The notes: generated by a model from the sequence alone, not told the origin. A stretch of DNA of 64,000 bases from Echinicola arenosa (GCF_014841125.1 NZ_JACYTQ010000001.1:1238243-1302242), one strand, 5' to 3'. Shown: positions 18,933-28,159, counted from the stretch's first letter. Program-made: numbers and translations.

Positions 18933-20176
18933 AAGATGATTCTTTGCACTCCATTGATGATTTTTTGCGCACTTCCCAGATTATCTCTCACCAATCTATC
19001 TGCAGATTTGGCTGCCTTCTCATAAGCCTTTACTTCTTCCAAAGCTAAGACTATTTTCTCAAACGCCGCTTTGTCTGCCACTTCAAAGCCACAACCACAA
19101 CCTTCACTGATAGCTGCTTCTGGAAACTTACTTACTCGCTTTAACTTCCCAAACAACACCGGAACCCTAAAAGCCAAAGGCTCCAATATATTGTGTAGAC
19201 CTTTTCCAAAAGCTCCACCCACATAAGCCAAATGGGCAAATTGATAAAGGGAAGAAAGCATCCCTATATTATCAATAAACAGCACATCGGCTTTTCCAGA
19301 TTCACCATCAATCATTTCAGAGTATTTCAAACAGGGCTTGGCAATTTGGTTCCTCCATGAATCAATAACAATGTGATTGATATCATGAGGTGCAATGATA
19401 TATTTATACTGGTCATGCTTATTGATAAATGGAATGATCAACTCCATATCCTCTTCCCAAGCACTCCCCACCACAATTACTGGATCGGTGCCCACAAATG
19501 TCTCTACTTCAGGAAATACTTTTGGAGCTTCAGAAATCAGCTGTACGTTATCATAGCGTGTGTCACCTGCAATACTAGTGTTGGATATTTCTATTTCATC
19601 CAACAACTTCACCGTTTGTTGGTTTTGGGTATAAATATGGTCAAAGCACTTTAATACTTTTCGGAAAAAGCTACCATAGGACTTGAAATAAATCTGGTCC
19701 TTACGCATAGAGGCAGAAAAGAGAAACAATGGAATTTCACGTGCTTTTGTTTCAAAGATATAATTGGCCCAAAGATCATACTTCACAAAAAAAACCACAC
19801 TTGGATTTACTAAGTCCAAAAACCGCTGTACATTGGCTTGGGTATCAAAAGGCAAATAGGTAATCATATCGACATGGAGCTGAGGCTTTTTAATCACATT
19901 TTCATAGCCACTTGGACTAAAAAAAGTAACCAAAACAGCATGATCAGAAAAAGCATTCTTAAATGCTGCTATCACCGGCTTTGCCTGTTCATACTCCCCT
20001 AAAGAGGCCACATGAAACCAAGCCAAGCTCCCTGAAAATTCTTTCATGAAATTTTCAAGTTGATCAAAAACCCCTTCTCTCCCCTTTACAAGTCGCGACA
20101 GTTTAGACTCACCTCCTTTGGTCAATTGTAATAAGCCAGACATGGCCCAAACAGAAAAATCATAAAACAATTTCAT
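18929..20176 (-). CDS. waaA: 3-deoxy-D-manno-octulosonic acid (Kdo) transferase
   Basis: Adds Kdo to lipid A precursor in lipopolysaccharide core assembly at the inner membrane. 415 aa. N-terminal membrane anchor FYDFSVWAMSG, then a GT-B fold with WFHVASLGEYEQAKPVI, LVTFFSPSGYE, VVGSAWEEDMELIIP and the late HNILEPLAFRVPVLFGKL. The upstream extension begins at TTG and adds only five residues, so the ATG is used. Four-base overlap with rsgA. Confidence 0.93.
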   Translation of the reverse strand: MKLFYDFSVWAMSGLLQLTKGGESKLSRLVKGREGVFDQLENFMKEFSGSLAWFHVASLGEYEQAKPVIAAFKNAFSDHAVLVTFFSPSGYENVIKKPQLHVDMITYLPFDTQANVQRFLDLVNPSVVFFVKYDLWANYIFETKAREIPLFLFSASMRKDQIYFKSYGSFFRKVLKCFDHIYTQNQQTVKLLDEIEISNTSIAGDTRYDNVQLISEAPKVFPEVETFVGTDPVIVVGSAWEEDMELIIPFINKHDQYKYIIAPHDINHIVIDSWRNQIAKPCLKYSEMIDGESGKADVLFIDNIGMLSSLYQFAHLAYVGGAFGKGLHNILEPLAFRVPVLFGKLKRVSKFPEAAISEGCGCGFEVADKAAFEKIVLALEEVKAYEKAAKSADRLVRDNLGSAQKIINGVQRIIL

Positions 20177-20278
20177 ACCCAAAATTAACAAGATCGGAAC
20201 AAACCTCCTTCATTGTAGGTCAATAAATAGCCTCACATCACCATTGTAAAACTCCTTCAAGGATCAATTTCTTAATCG

Positions 20279-20797
20279 CTATTCCAGCCATTCAATAATC
20301 TTCAAACTAAAACCAAAAAAGCAGTCATCCACACAGTTTTGTGGCACATACCCACAACTCTTTACAAGTCCATTGTCAAATTCGGTAAAATAAATGGTAT
20401 TTGAATTGGGATCCACGGTCAAGTATTCCTCCTTACAAACATCATAAAGTTCATCCAAGGTAATTGGCTCAGCCCCTTCTGTATCAGCTCCAATCTTTTC
20501 ACCTTCCTCCACATAACTATAGACTAATTCCTGGCCTCCTTCATTGTCCGGAAGATAACTTTGAAACTCCCTTTTGGTCACCAAACCTTTCAATACCGTA
20601 ATGGTGGTAATCGAACTGTAGCCTGTCCATGAAGAGGTACTTACTTGATAGCGGTAAGATTCTCCATTTTCCGATTTCAGAACTTGCCAGTTTTTTTCAC
20701 TTTTCTCCAATTGGTTTTGGTGGTCATCTTGGCCACTATCGCAAGAAAAAAGGAAAAGAGCTATTAAAATTGCCGGAGTGTACCTAAGTGCATTCAT
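20279..20797 (-). CDS. Hypothetical lipoprotein
   Basis: 172 aa. The signal ends in the lipobox LFS-Cys19, so it should be lipid-anchored outside the inner membrane. The mature part is acidic, with no domain that I recognise. Four cysteines near the end (CGYVPQNCVDDC and an earlier VCKEEY) could form disulfides. The repeated pattern of tyrosine-rich strands suggests a small beta domain. It is 102 bases upstream of waaA with no terminator in between. Confidence 0.6.
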   Translation of the reverse strand: MNALRYTPAILIALFLFSCDSGQDDHQNQLEKSEKNWQVLKSENGESYRYQVSTSSWTGYSSITTITVLKGLVTKREFQSYLPDNEGGQELVYSYVEEGEKIGADTEGAEPITLDELYDVCKEEYLTVDPNSNTIYFTEFDNGLVKSCGYVPQNCVDDCFFGFSLKIIEWLE

Positions 20798-20867
20798 AAA
20801 ACAGGTTTTTTAATTAAAAATAAGATTCCCCTTCTAGACGGAGCAGTCCCAACAAACGCCACAAAAA

Positions 20868-20892
20868 AAGCCTCGGCAAAACACCGAGGCTT
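20868..20892 (-). terminator. Terminator of the fur-peroxiredoxin operon
   Basis: A perfect 9-bp stem AAGCCTCGG / CCGAGGCTT with a 7-base loop, followed on the minus strand by seven T. It lies 24 bases after the peroxiredoxin stop. Confidence 0.88.
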
Positions 20893-20915
20893 CATTATTT
20901 TGCATTAAGCAATGA

Positions 20916-21545
20916 TTAGTTTTTAGAAAGATATTCAGACACACCTTCTTTAGTTGCTTTCATGGCTTCTTTACCTTCTTCCCAGTTAGCTGGACAAACT
21001 TCACCGTATTTTTCTACGTGCTGAAGTGCGTCTACCAATCTGATCATTTCGTCGATGTTTCTTCCAAGAGGAAGGTCGTTGATAGTTTCATGTCTAACCA
21101 CACCTGCCTTGTCGATCAAGAAAGAACCTCTAAAGGCAACTGGAGCACCTTCATAAGTCAATTCTCCTTCTTCGTTATAGTTCCACTCACCGGCCAAAAC
21201 ACCATAGTTGTGAGCGATAGTTTTTGCAGGGTCAGCAACCAATGGGTAAGTAACACCTTCAATACCACCGTTAGCTTTTGGAGTAGACAACCAAGCAAGG
21301 TGAGTTTCTTCTGTATCGCAAGAAGCACCTACTACAGCTACACCTCTTTTTTCGAACTCAGCCAATTTCTCTTGGAAAGCCAAAATTTCAGTTGGGCAAA
21401 CAAAAGTGAAATCTTTTGGGTAGAAATAGAAAATCACTTCTTTTTTACCAATGAACTCCTCCAAAGAAAAACTTTCAACGATTTCTTCTCCGTTGATAAC
21501 TGCTGGTGCGCTAAATAAAGGGGCTTTTTTTCCTACTAATGACAT
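20916..21545 (-). CDS. 2-Cys peroxiredoxin (AhpC/Prx1 class)
   Basis: Reduces hydrogen peroxide and organic peroxides in the cytoplasm. 209 aa. The peroxidatic Cys50 is in FYPKDFTFVCPTE, and the resolving Cys184 is in GEVCPANW, so both residues of a typical 2-Cys enzyme are there. The arginine of the active site is in the AFRGSFLID strand. No AhpF partner is adjacent. It follows the Fur-family regulator by 39 bases and shares its promoter and operator, which fits peroxide control. Confidence 0.95.
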   Translation of the reverse strand: MSLVGKKAPLFSAPAVINGEEIVESFSLEEFIGKKEVIFYFYPKDFTFVCPTEILAFQEKLAEFEKRGVAVVGASCDTEETHLAWLSTPKANGGIEGVTYPLVADPAKTIAHNYGVLAGEWNYNEEGELTYEGAPVAFRGSFLIDKAGVVRHETINDLPLGRNIDEMIRLVDALQHVEKYGEVCPANWEEGKEAMKATKEGVSEYLSKN

Positions 21546-21584
21546 ACTTTTAATTTTAAATGATTAGTTATGTTTAATTTACTT

Positions 21585-21998
21585 TTATTTGTTGTGGCCT
21601 TTGATGACCACGGATATATCCTCTACTTCAAAATCCTTAATTTTATTTTTTTCAAAGAAGCCTTTAATCAAAGTCTCCAACTCTTTATTCTGGTAATCCC
21701 TGATTTCATTGGTCTCTTTGTCATATAAGTGACTGTGGGCCTCGAGAATGGCATCAAACCTCATTACTCCATTGTTGTCAACAAATTTTTGAATGATCTG
21801 GGCGTTCACAAAAGTATCCAGCGTTTTATAAACGGTACCTAGTGAAATGGACGGGTTGTTTTCCTTAATCTGCTCAAATACCCATTCGGCAGTGGGATGA
21901 TTATGAGTACTAGACACTGCCTCATAGATCACCATCCGCTGATGGGTAAACTTCAGTCCACCTTCTACAATTTTATTTTTTACCGCTTCAATATTCAT
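21585..21998 (-). CDS. Fur-family regulator, PerR-like
   Basis: 137-aa metal-dependent repressor. The winged helix has LKFTHQRMVIYEAVSSTHNHPTAEWVFEQI and the recognition helix SISLGTVYKTLDTF. The dimerisation part has RFDAILEAHSHLYD metal ligands. The C-terminal CxxC pairs for structural zinc are absent, as in some PerR/Irr-like members. Linkage to a peroxiredoxin and a 17-base palindrome in its own leader argue for a peroxide-sensing, self-regulated repressor rather than an iron regulator. Confidence 0.88.
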   Translation of the reverse strand: MNIEAVKNKIVEGGLKFTHQRMVIYEAVSSTHNHPTAEWVFEQIKENNPSISLGTVYKTLDTFVNAQIIQKFVDNNGVMRFDAILEAHSHLYDKETNEIRDYQNKELETLIKGFFEKNKIKDFEVEDISVVIKGHNK

Positions 21999-22004
21999 TC
22001 AGAG

Positions 22005-22021
22005 ATAAGAATGATTCTTAT
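22005..22021. promoter_or_regulatory. Palindromic Fur/PerR-type operator
   Basis: ATAAGAAT-G-ATTCTTAT is a perfect 8-1-8 inverted repeat containing the 7-1-7 core known for PerR boxes (TTATAATNATTATAA). It lies six bases before the regulator start and just downstream of the predicted transcription start, where bound repressor would block the fur-peroxiredoxin transcript. Confidence 0.8.
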
Positions 22022-22036
22022 TTAGTAATAGTTCCG

Positions 22037-22067
22037 CAAAAGTAGAAAAGTTAAATTAATTTTCAAA
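22037..22067 (-). promoter_or_regulatory. Bacteroidetes-type promoter of fur-peroxiredoxin
   Basis: On the minus strand TTTG, exactly 19 bases, TACTTTTG: a full match to the TTTG-N19-TAnnTTTG consensus. Predicted start of transcription is near 22030, giving a leader of about 30 bases that contains the palindromic operator. Confidence 0.8.
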
Positions 22068-22147
22068 AAAAAATCCCCGAGCTACTTTTATGGTCACATC
22101 TTTGACTTAAATTTCGCTACCTTTATTTAACATAACCAACTATAAGA

Positions 22148-23137
22148 ATGAAAAAAATATTATCTTTTTGTTTAGTAGGCCTTTTACTCTCCGGCACTAA
22201 AGTTTTTGGCCAAGGCGACATTGATATTGAAAAAATCTTACAAGCTGGAGTAAGTGACCTTAACACCTATATGGGGTATTATGTAGAACCTGCAGCCAAA
22301 GGTTTCATCTACAGTATGGGAACAGGCTGGGCACATACCGCCAAACCTCATAGTACTTTAGGGTTTGACCTTAAGTTTTCCGTAAGTGGAGCAAGGGTTC
22401 CTGCCAGGTATGAGAACTTTACTTTTGACCCTTCAGAATATGAAAATATAAGGGTAAAAGGGAGTAATGGAACTACTTCTCTGCCCACACTCTATGGTGA
22501 TCCTGATGCCAACGGAACGCTGGAAATCTATGAAGGAGAAACGTTAATTGCTGAAGTAGACATCCCACCAGGGCTAGACATCCCTGTAAAATATGTCCCA
22601 GCCCCAACCATCCAAGGAGCGATTGGGCTTCCAGCTGGATTTGAATTTATTGGTAGATTTATCCCCAAAGTGTCAGTTGAGGATGCTGAAATTTCCCAAT
22701 GGGGATTGGGTGTAAAACATGACATCAAACAACACATTCCAGGCATCAAAATCCTCCCTTTTGATCTTTCCGTTTTGGCTGCATACAATTCACTAAATGC
22801 GAAATATTTTATAGAAGAGGACATGGGGCAATTCGGCGAAATGAGCCTCGATACTTGGACATTTCAAGCTTTGGTAAGTAAAAAGCTTTCAATCCTGACC
22901 GTATATGGGACAGCAGGTTACAATACTGGTTCTTCTACCTATAACATGCTGGGTACATACTCCATAGAAGGCACTTCTGAAAGCATTACCGATCCAGTCA
23001 ATCTTGAATACGATGCAAAAGGGGCTATGGCCACTTTAGGAGCAAGGTTTAAGTTTGGCCCTGTTTTTCTCAATGCCGACTATACTTTCCAAGAGTTTAA
23101 CACAGTCAGTTTAGGACTTGGCGTATCAATTCGATAA
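22148..23137 (+). CDS. Outer-membrane beta-barrel-like protein (DUF6588-like)
   Basis: 329 aa with a signal peptide (cleavage near residue 21, after FGQ). The mature protein has alternating hydrophobic strands, many Gly and aromatic residues and a terminal strand ending VSLGLGVSIR, as in outer-membrane barrels. The part GAIGLPAGFEFIGRFIPKV and the overall layout remind me of the DUF6588 family of Bacteroidota, whose function is unknown. It is divergent from the Fur-family gene and ends at a good terminator. Confidence 0.65.
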   Translation: MKKILSFCLVGLLLSGTKVFGQGDIDIEKILQAGVSDLNTYMGYYVEPAAKGFIYSMGTGWAHTAKPHSTLGFDLKFSVSGARVPARYENFTFDPSEYENIRVKGSNGTTSLPTLYGDPDANGTLEIYEGETLIAEVDIPPGLDIPVKYVPAPTIQGAIGLPAGFEFIGRFIPKVSVEDAEISQWGLGVKHDIKQHIPGIKILPFDLSVLAAYNSLNAKYFIEEDMGQFGEMSLDTWTFQALVSKKLSILTVYGTAGYNTGSSTYNMLGTYSIEGTSESITDPVNLEYDAKGAMATLGARFKFGPVFLNADYTFQEFNTVSLGLGVSIR

Positions 23138-23145
23138 AGCCGTTC

Positions 23146-23195
23146 AACCACCATTCATCATTAAGTTAGTTCAAGATGAATGGTGGTTTTCTTTT
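23146..23195 (+). terminator. Terminator of the barrel protein gene
   Basis: Stem AACCACCATTCATC paired with GATGAATGGTGGTT (14 bp, 15-base loop), then TTCTTTTT. It begins eight bases after the stop codon. Confidence 0.88.
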
Positions 23196-23560
23196 TGGTT
23201 CATCGCTTTCAATACTTTCTCCAGCAAACTTTCATCCCCCTTAAAAAGCCTTTCAAAAGTGAAAAACCGTTTTACTTTTGAATAAAATAAATCAAGGCTT
23301 GATTTTTATCAATTCTCAAACTATAATGCATAGTATTGTTGAATAGGCTCACCAAGGTTGATTCATTTTACACCTCAGCAGAAACTTACTATTCTTTTAA
23401 GCACTAGAAATGGAAGAGACACTTTTACCAAGTGTTATTCGACCATATAACAGCATCCAAAATCAAAGAAAAAGGCATAAATACAAACCTATTTTCTTTT
23501 AATGGGTCATAGCTTGCTATATTTGAACTTAGAAATTGCATTAGGTTTATAAAAACAAAA
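23196..23560. other. Intergenic region, no gene seen
   Basis: 365 bases between the barrel protein terminator and the phosphatase gene. A 30-codon frame starting near 23410 has no recognisable features. The only signal found is the -7 element at its right end. Confidence 0.5.
23518..23525 (+). promoter_or_regulatory. Candidate -7 element (TATATTTG)
   Basis: An exact TAnnTTTG 35 bases before the start of the phosphatase gene. No TTG occurs at the expected -33 distance (the region reads TTTTCTTTT), so the promoter is only partly supported. Confidence 0.45.
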
Positions 23561-24046
23561 ATGATCAAAGTTTTATTCGTTTGCTTGGGCAATATATGCC
23601 GATCACCATTGGCTGAAGCCATTTTTAATCATCAAATTAAAGCACTTGATTTGGGACACAAATTCCAAAGTGATAGCTGTGGTACGTCCGACTATCACAT
23701 TGGGGAGCTTCCTGATGAGCGAAGCATTAAATGCGCAGAAGGGCATGGTATGGCCATTTCCCACAGAGGTAGACAGCTTAACCACACCGATATCCGAGAT
23801 TTTGATTACATCATTGCCATGGATAAGTCCAATAAAAAGAACATTTACAAATTAATGGAGTCTTATAACCAAAGCCATGGCAAAATCTTTTTAATGAGGG
23901 AATTTCAGCCTAATGCAGACCATGAAGAAGTTCCCGACCCCTACTATGGAGGAGAGGATGGATTCGAAAAAGTTTACAACATCTTGAACGAATCGATTGA
24001 AGAACTGATTACCCAATTAAGAAAAGAACACAAAGTGTATGCATAG
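23561..24046 (+). CDS. Low molecular weight phosphatase, possible ribulosamine-5-phosphate phosphatase
   Basis: 161 aa. The signature C8-L-G-N-I-C-R14-S at the N-terminus is the catalytic loop of LMW protein-tyrosine phosphatases, and the general acid aspartate is in VPDPYYGG. Annotated by family as a tyrosine phosphatase. However, it overlaps by eight bases a fructosamine kinase-family gene, and such linked phosphatases in other bacteria have been described as dephosphorylating ribulosamine 5-phosphates so that the kinase can act. That role is a reasonable alternative here. Confidence 0.9.
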   Translation: MIKVLFVCLGNICRSPLAEAIFNHQIKALDLGHKFQSDSCGTSDYHIGELPDERSIKCAEGHGMAISHRGRQLNHTDIRDFDYIIAMDKSNKKNIYKLMESYNQSHGKIFLMREFQPNADHEEVPDPYYGGEDGFEKVYNILNESIEELITQLRKEHKVYA

Positions 24047-24911
24047 TCAAAATTCATTTTATGAAAATGTCTTATTTGATGCCATACATGAACCTACACA
24101 AATAAAATCTGTCCGGCTTATTTCTGCCGGGGCCATGAATCAAAGCGTGCTTTTGGAAACAACCAAGGGGGCGCTTTTTTTAAAATCCAACCATCTTAAT
24201 TCATCCGACGTCTTTCATCAAGAACTAAAAGGCTTGACCTTATTGCATAAACACGCACCACTTCAAATTCCCAAAACAATTGGAGCAGGTCGCATTGAAG
24301 ATCAAAACTATTTACTGATCGAATGGATCAAAGGAGGTTATCCGAACAGCTCCTACTGGACAGACTTGGGGCACGGACTTGCCGAACTTCATATGGCCAC
24401 GGCTCCACTTTATGGGTTAGACAGCGATAATTTCATCGCGGTTCTTCCCCAAAGAAACAATTTCCACAAAAGCTGGGCTAGCTTCTATGCTGAAGAAAGG
24501 CTTGAGCCGATGCTTGGCAAAGCCTATTATGATGGATTGATCGAGTTAAATTTTTACAAAAAATTCCAGAAAATTTACTCAAAGCTGGATGACCTTGTCC
24601 CTAACGAAAAGCCAGCCTTACTTCATGGCGATCTATGGTCAGGAAATGTCATCGTCAACTCTAATGGAGCCCCATGCTTAATAGACCCTGCTGTCTATTA
24701 TGGACATCGTGAAATGGACCTGGCTTTCTCTAAACTTTTTGGTGGGTTTCAAGGAGCTTTTTACGAAGCTTATAACGACATCTTCCCGTTAGAACCAGGC
24801 TTTGAAACAAGAGCTGACATTCATAATCTCTACCCCTTGTTGGTACATCTTAACCTTTTCGGCTTAAGCTACCTTCCCGGAATCAAAAAAGTCATCAAGA
24901 AATTTATTTAG
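24039..24911 (+). CDS. Fructosamine/ribulosamine kinase family protein
   Basis: 290 aa, full length for the fructosamine kinase fold related to aminoglycoside phosphotransferases. The catalytic loop is LLHGDLWSGNV and the metal-binding motif LIDPAVYYGHREMDLAFSKLFGG; the N-terminal lobe has LFLKSN for the ATP lysine. Such kinases phosphorylate O3 of sugar-amine adducts on proteins, which then fall off (deglycation). Bacterial members mostly prefer ribulosamines or erythrulosamines. Its start lies inside the phosphatase gene, so translation is coupled. It overlaps the convergent aspartokinase by eight bases. Confidence 0.92.
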   Translation: MHSQNSFYENVLFDAIHEPTQIKSVRLISAGAMNQSVLLETTKGALFLKSNHLNSSDVFHQELKGLTLLHKHAPLQIPKTIGAGRIEDQNYLLIEWIKGGYPNSSYWTDLGHGLAELHMATAPLYGLDSDNFIAVLPQRNNFHKSWASFYAEERLEPMLGKAYYDGLIELNFYKKFQKIYSKLDDLVPNEKPALLHGDLWSGNVIVNSNGAPCLIDPAVYYGHREMDLAFSKLFGGFQGAFYEAYNDIFPLEPGFETRADIHNLYPLLVHLNLFGLSYLPGIKKVIKKFI

Positions 24912-26181
24912 CCATTGGCCGGCAGACCAATTGAAACGTACTTCTGGTGGTTTGTTCTAGCAAAATATCCTCCGTTTTGAAAAACCTCAGTTTTGTAGCC
25001 TCATCGTAATTCTTGACAGTTATCAACTGCAAATCTTCATTATACCTAACCTTAAAATAAGGTCTCATCTCCAACAATAGCCTTTCCAGCTTAAACAACT
25101 CCCTGTCCACACAAATGGACACTGTAATTGCTGAAATCTGCAATACATTTACCCTAAGCTTTAACCTATGCAATTCCGCATAAATCTGATGAATATGCGA
25201 TTCCGAAACAAATGAAAAGTCAGTAACCTCAAAAGTCACCAACATCTGATTATCTTTTACGATTATTACAGGAAGAACCTCTCTATCCCCGTCAAAATCG
25301 CCTATGATTGTTCCTTTAGATGAAGGGTCTAGAAAAGACTTTACATAAAGTGGGATTTTCATATTTGCCAGCGGCTTGATGGTCTTAGGATGAATCACAG
25401 AGGCGCCGTAATAGGTCATTTCCGCGGCTTCCTTGTATCCCAAATGATCAAACTTGACTGTATCTGAAAATCTCTTGGGATCTGCGTTCAAGACCCCTGG
25501 GACATCTTTCCAAATAGTTACAGAACCAGCTTTCAAGCATTTGGCCAAAACAGCTGCTGAAAAGTCTGATCCCTCTCTTCCCAAAGTAGTAGTATCTCCA
25601 GCAATGGTTCCTCCGACAAAACCTTGGATCACCAAGGGCATTTTTTTAAGCTTTGGAACAAGTTGCTGTAAGCACTGCTTTTCGGTCTCTTGCCAATTTA
25701 CTTGAGCCAAACGATAATTATCATCTGTAATGATCACCTCCCTTGCGTCTTGCCAAATACAATACAAACCTTCTTTACAAAAATAAGCATGAATAATTTT
25801 TGTTGACAACAACTCTCCATAGCTCACCACAGCATCATAAAACCGATCATAGTTTTCTGCTGAGAGTTTTTTCCCAAGCTCTTTTTCCAGCTTTAGAAAA
25901 ATATTTTCAACCATTGAAAAAACCATATCGCCTTCCTCAAACAATTCAGAACATATTGCTAAATGGTTTTTTCTTAAAATTGTAAAATTCAAATAAAAAT
26001 CTTCCTGCTCATACTTTTGTCTCAATATTTCCTCCAACAAATTTGTGGTCTTCCCAATTGCGGAGACCACAATAATCATTGGATTCCGCAATCGATTGAA
26101 TAAAAGATTAAAGAGGCTTTTGATTGCATCAGCATCTTTTACTGAAGCACCTCCAAATTTGTAAACAATTGCTTTTGTCAT
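24904..26181 (-). CDS. Aspartate kinase, monofunctional
   Basis: Phosphorylates aspartate, the first step to lysine, threonine and methionine. 425 aa. The start [18 protein letters not shown] carries the KFGG nucleotide motif; further blocks are [38 protein letters not shown] and [15 protein letters not shown]. The C-terminal regulatory part after about residue 300 is degenerate ACT-like and less typical, so feedback control may differ. An upstream in-frame start would overlap the divergent fbp gene and adds a non-conserved tail, so it is rejected. Confidence 0.93.
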   Translation of the reverse strand: MTKAIVYKFGGASVKDADAIKSLFNLLFNRLRNPMIIVVSAIGKTTNLLEEILRQKYEQEDFYLNFTILRKNHLAICSELFEEGDMVFSMVENIFLKLEKELGKKLSAENYDRFYDAVVSYGELLSTKIIHAYFCKEGLYCIWQDAREVIITDDNYRLAQVNWQETEKQCLQQLVPKLKKMPLVIQGFVGGTIAGDTTTLGREGSDFSAAVLAKCLKAGSVTIWKDVPGVLNADPKRFSDTVKFDHLGYKEAAEMTYYGASVIHPKTIKPLANMKIPLYVKSFLDPSSKGTIIGDFDGDREVLPVIIVKDNQMLVTFEVTDFSFVSESHIHQIYAELHRLKLRVNVLQISAITVSICVDRELFKLERLLLEMRPYFKVRYNEDLQLITVKNYDEATKLRFFKTEDILLEQTTRSTFQLVCRPMAK

Positions 26182-26238
26182 AAAAATATTAGTTGTATTT
26201 TTCAGTGGGTTATATTTAAAATTGCACTTTTCAAGGAT

Positions 26239-27264
26239 ATGAAGACAAAACCATACCAGCCTGATCACTCTGCCTTGGGCTATTCCGTCGGCGTCACTTT
26301 AGACCGTTTTATCAAAATGAAACAAGATGACTTCCCTTTTGCTTCGGGAGAGTTATCACAAATCCTTCGAGACATTGCCTTGGCCTCAAAGATAGTAAAT
26401 CGAGAGATTAACCGAGCGGGACTCTCCAATATTGGCGGTGCCTTTGGCAGCACTAATGTGCAAGGAGAAGAACAGCAAAAATTAGATGTGGTTGCCAATA
26501 TTAGATTTTCAAGGGCTTTGACTAAAGGAGGAGAAGTGTGTGCTATCGTGTCTGAAGAAGATGATGAAGTCATTGATTTACAAAACAGCAGCGGAAAATA
26601 TGTCGTGGCCATGGATCCTCTCGATGGTTCTTCAAACATCGATGTAAATATTTCTATCGGAACAATCTTTTCCATATACAGGAGAGTTACGCCTGTAGGA
26701 AGTCCCATTCAGCCAGAAGACATCATGCAGCCAGGAAACAAACAGGTAGCCGCTGGCTATGTGCTTTATGGATCCTCCACCATGCTCGTATACACCACAG
26801 GAAAGGGTGTCAATGGCTTTACTTATGAGCAATCTTTAGGAGAATTCTTCCTCTCACACCCCAATATCTGCGCCCCAAAAGATGGAAAAATATACAGCAT
26901 CAATGAAGGCTTGAACTCTCAAATCAGCGAGGGAATCAAAAATTATATAACCTCCTGCAAGGAAAGGGATTTTAGCGCAAGATATATTGGCAGTTTGGTC
27001 GCCGACTTTCACAGAAACTTATTGAAAGGCGGAATTTACATCTACCCAAGCACTGCAAAAGCACCTGAAGGCAAACTTAGGTTACTTTATGAGGCCAACT
27101 CACTGGCCTTTATTGCGGAGCAAGCTGGCGCTTCAGCCTCTGATGGAAAAAACAGGATCTTGGATATCCAACCTACTTCCCTCCACCAAAGAACCCCACT
27201 ATACATTGGTTCTACGGTGATGGTAGAAGAAGCGGAAGGACACTTGAAAGAAGCTACAGTTTAA
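26239..27264 (+). CDS. fbp: Fructose-1,6-bisphosphatase class I
   Basis: Gluconeogenic enzyme, cytoplasmic. 341 aa, typical. Metal-binding motifs are in VSEEDDE and the signature [14 protein letters not shown]; the substrate loop is in the [22 protein letters not shown] block and the late [24 protein letters not shown] segment. Divergent from aspartokinase with 57 bases between starts. Confidence 0.96.
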   Translation: MKTKPYQPDHSALGYSVGVTLDRFIKMKQDDFPFASGELSQILRDIALASKIVNREINRAGLSNIGGAFGSTNVQGEEQQKLDVVANIRFSRALTKGGEVCAIVSEEDDEVIDLQNSSGKYVVAMDPLDGSSNIDVNISIGTIFSIYRRVTPVGSPIQPEDIMQPGNKQVAAGYVLYGSSTMLVYTTGKGVNGFTYEQSLGEFFLSHPNICAPKDGKIYSINEGLNSQISEGIKNYITSCKERDFSARYIGSLVADFHRNLLKGGIYIYPSTAKAPEGKLRLLYEANSLAFIAEQAGASASDGKNRILDIQPTSLHQRTPLYIGSTVMVEEAEGHLKEATV

Positions 27265-27278
27265 ACTTCAGACCGGGT

Positions 27279-27578
27279 CTATTGGTACCTTCTTCTGATT
27301 TCAACTTTCTGAATCTGCCTGTCTACCAACGCAGCACTTAATTCTTTTGCCAAAGACTCAGGATTAGCTTGGTGCAAAATGTACTTAAGCTTTTGCTCCC
27401 CAAGATCAATCCTGTAACAAATGTGCAGCAGCCTTTCGAAGTCACGATTGAGCAAGTTGCTTACAACTGGCGAAAGAAGTTCAATAAGTGCTTCCCTTGT
27501 GAGGTCTTCCTCAGGAAGTGATAGTTCAAAATCCTTCTGAAGAAGTTGCGCACTTTCGGATATGTACACTGAGTTCAT
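27279..27578 (-). CDS. Small conserved hypothetical protein
   Basis: 99 aa, mainly helical and acidic at the start, ending in the basic tail VEIRRRYQ. The central LLNRDFERLLHICYRIDLGE is the most recognisable stretch; I have no family name for it. The chosen ATG gives MNSVYISESAQLL. A longer frame would read through the upstream terminator hairpin, so it is not used. It may be transcribed only by read-through from the DUF5606 gene or from its own weak promoter. Confidence 0.65.
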   Translation of the reverse strand: MNSVYISESAQLLQKDFELSLPEEDLTREALIELLSPVVSNLLNRDFERLLHICYRIDLGEQKLKYILHQANPESLAKELSAALVDRQIQKVEIRRRYQ

Positions 27579-27587
27579 AATAAAAAA

Positions 27588-27628
27588 AGCTACTTTTTGA
27601 GACAATATAAAAATCCCAAAAAGTAGCT
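27588..27628 (-). terminator. Terminator or attenuator before the small conserved gene
   Basis: A perfect 11-bp stem AGCTACTTTTT / AAAAAGTAGCT with a 19-base loop, then seven T on the minus strand, ends ten bases before the start codon of the downstream gene. It ends the DUF5606 transcript and may meter read-through. Confidence 0.8.
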
Positions 27629-27658
27629 AATTATTCTATTTCAAACTGTAAGTTTTTA

Positions 27659-28099
27659 TTAAGCCTCTTTCTCCTCAGCAGTCTCTTCACCACCTTCAGC
27701 CTGTTCTTCCAAGAGTTCAGGTGTATTTTCCCTGATGATTTTGTACCAAGAGATCAACTTCTTGATATCAGAAGGATATACTCTCTCCTCATCAAAATCA
27801 GGCAAAATATGTTTCATAAAAGCAATGTACTCATCATTGTCTGCACCTTTGGCCAAACCAGTATCTCCTGAAAATTCCTTTTCGATATTGATCATGACTT
27901 CTTGCAAAGGAGTCGACCCCTCTTCCGTCATGGTATAAATCGAAATTTCACTTAAAATGGAAACGCGGTGGTTAGCACCTACAACCAATTTTGCTTTCTT
28001 GGCATCCATTGATTCTAAGATCACCCCACTTCTGCTTGGCTTAAGCACTTTGTATAATCCAGGTTTACCAGCTACGGTAGCTATTTCATTAAATCCCAT
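27659..28099 (-). CDS. DUF5606-like conserved protein
   Basis: 146 aa. The N-terminal half IATVAGKPGLYKVLKPSRSGVILESMD, followed by RVSILSEISIYT, matches my memory of the DUF5606 family of Bacteroidota (small beta domain, possibly SH3-like). A helical middle (YPSDIKKLISWYKII) and a Glu/Ala-rich tail follow. Cytoplasmic, function unknown. It lies 60 bases after engB in the same direction, so it may share its transcript. Confidence 0.75.
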   Translation of the reverse strand: MGFNEIATVAGKPGLYKVLKPSRSGVILESMDAKKAKLVVGANHRVSILSEISIYTMTEEGSTPLQEVMINIEKEFSGDTGLAKGADNDEYIAFMKHILPDFDEERVYPSDIKKLISWYKIIRENTPELLEEQAEGGEETAEEKEA

Positions 28100-28159
28100 A
28101 ATTCATCTTTTAAAATCAGCTTGCAAATATATGATTTCGCCTTAAAAGCTCAAGGCAAA

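Noticed and set aside
26182..26268. Longer start for aspartokinase
   Set aside because: It would overlap the divergent fbp start and adds a tail not seen in aspartokinases, which begin near the KFGG motif.
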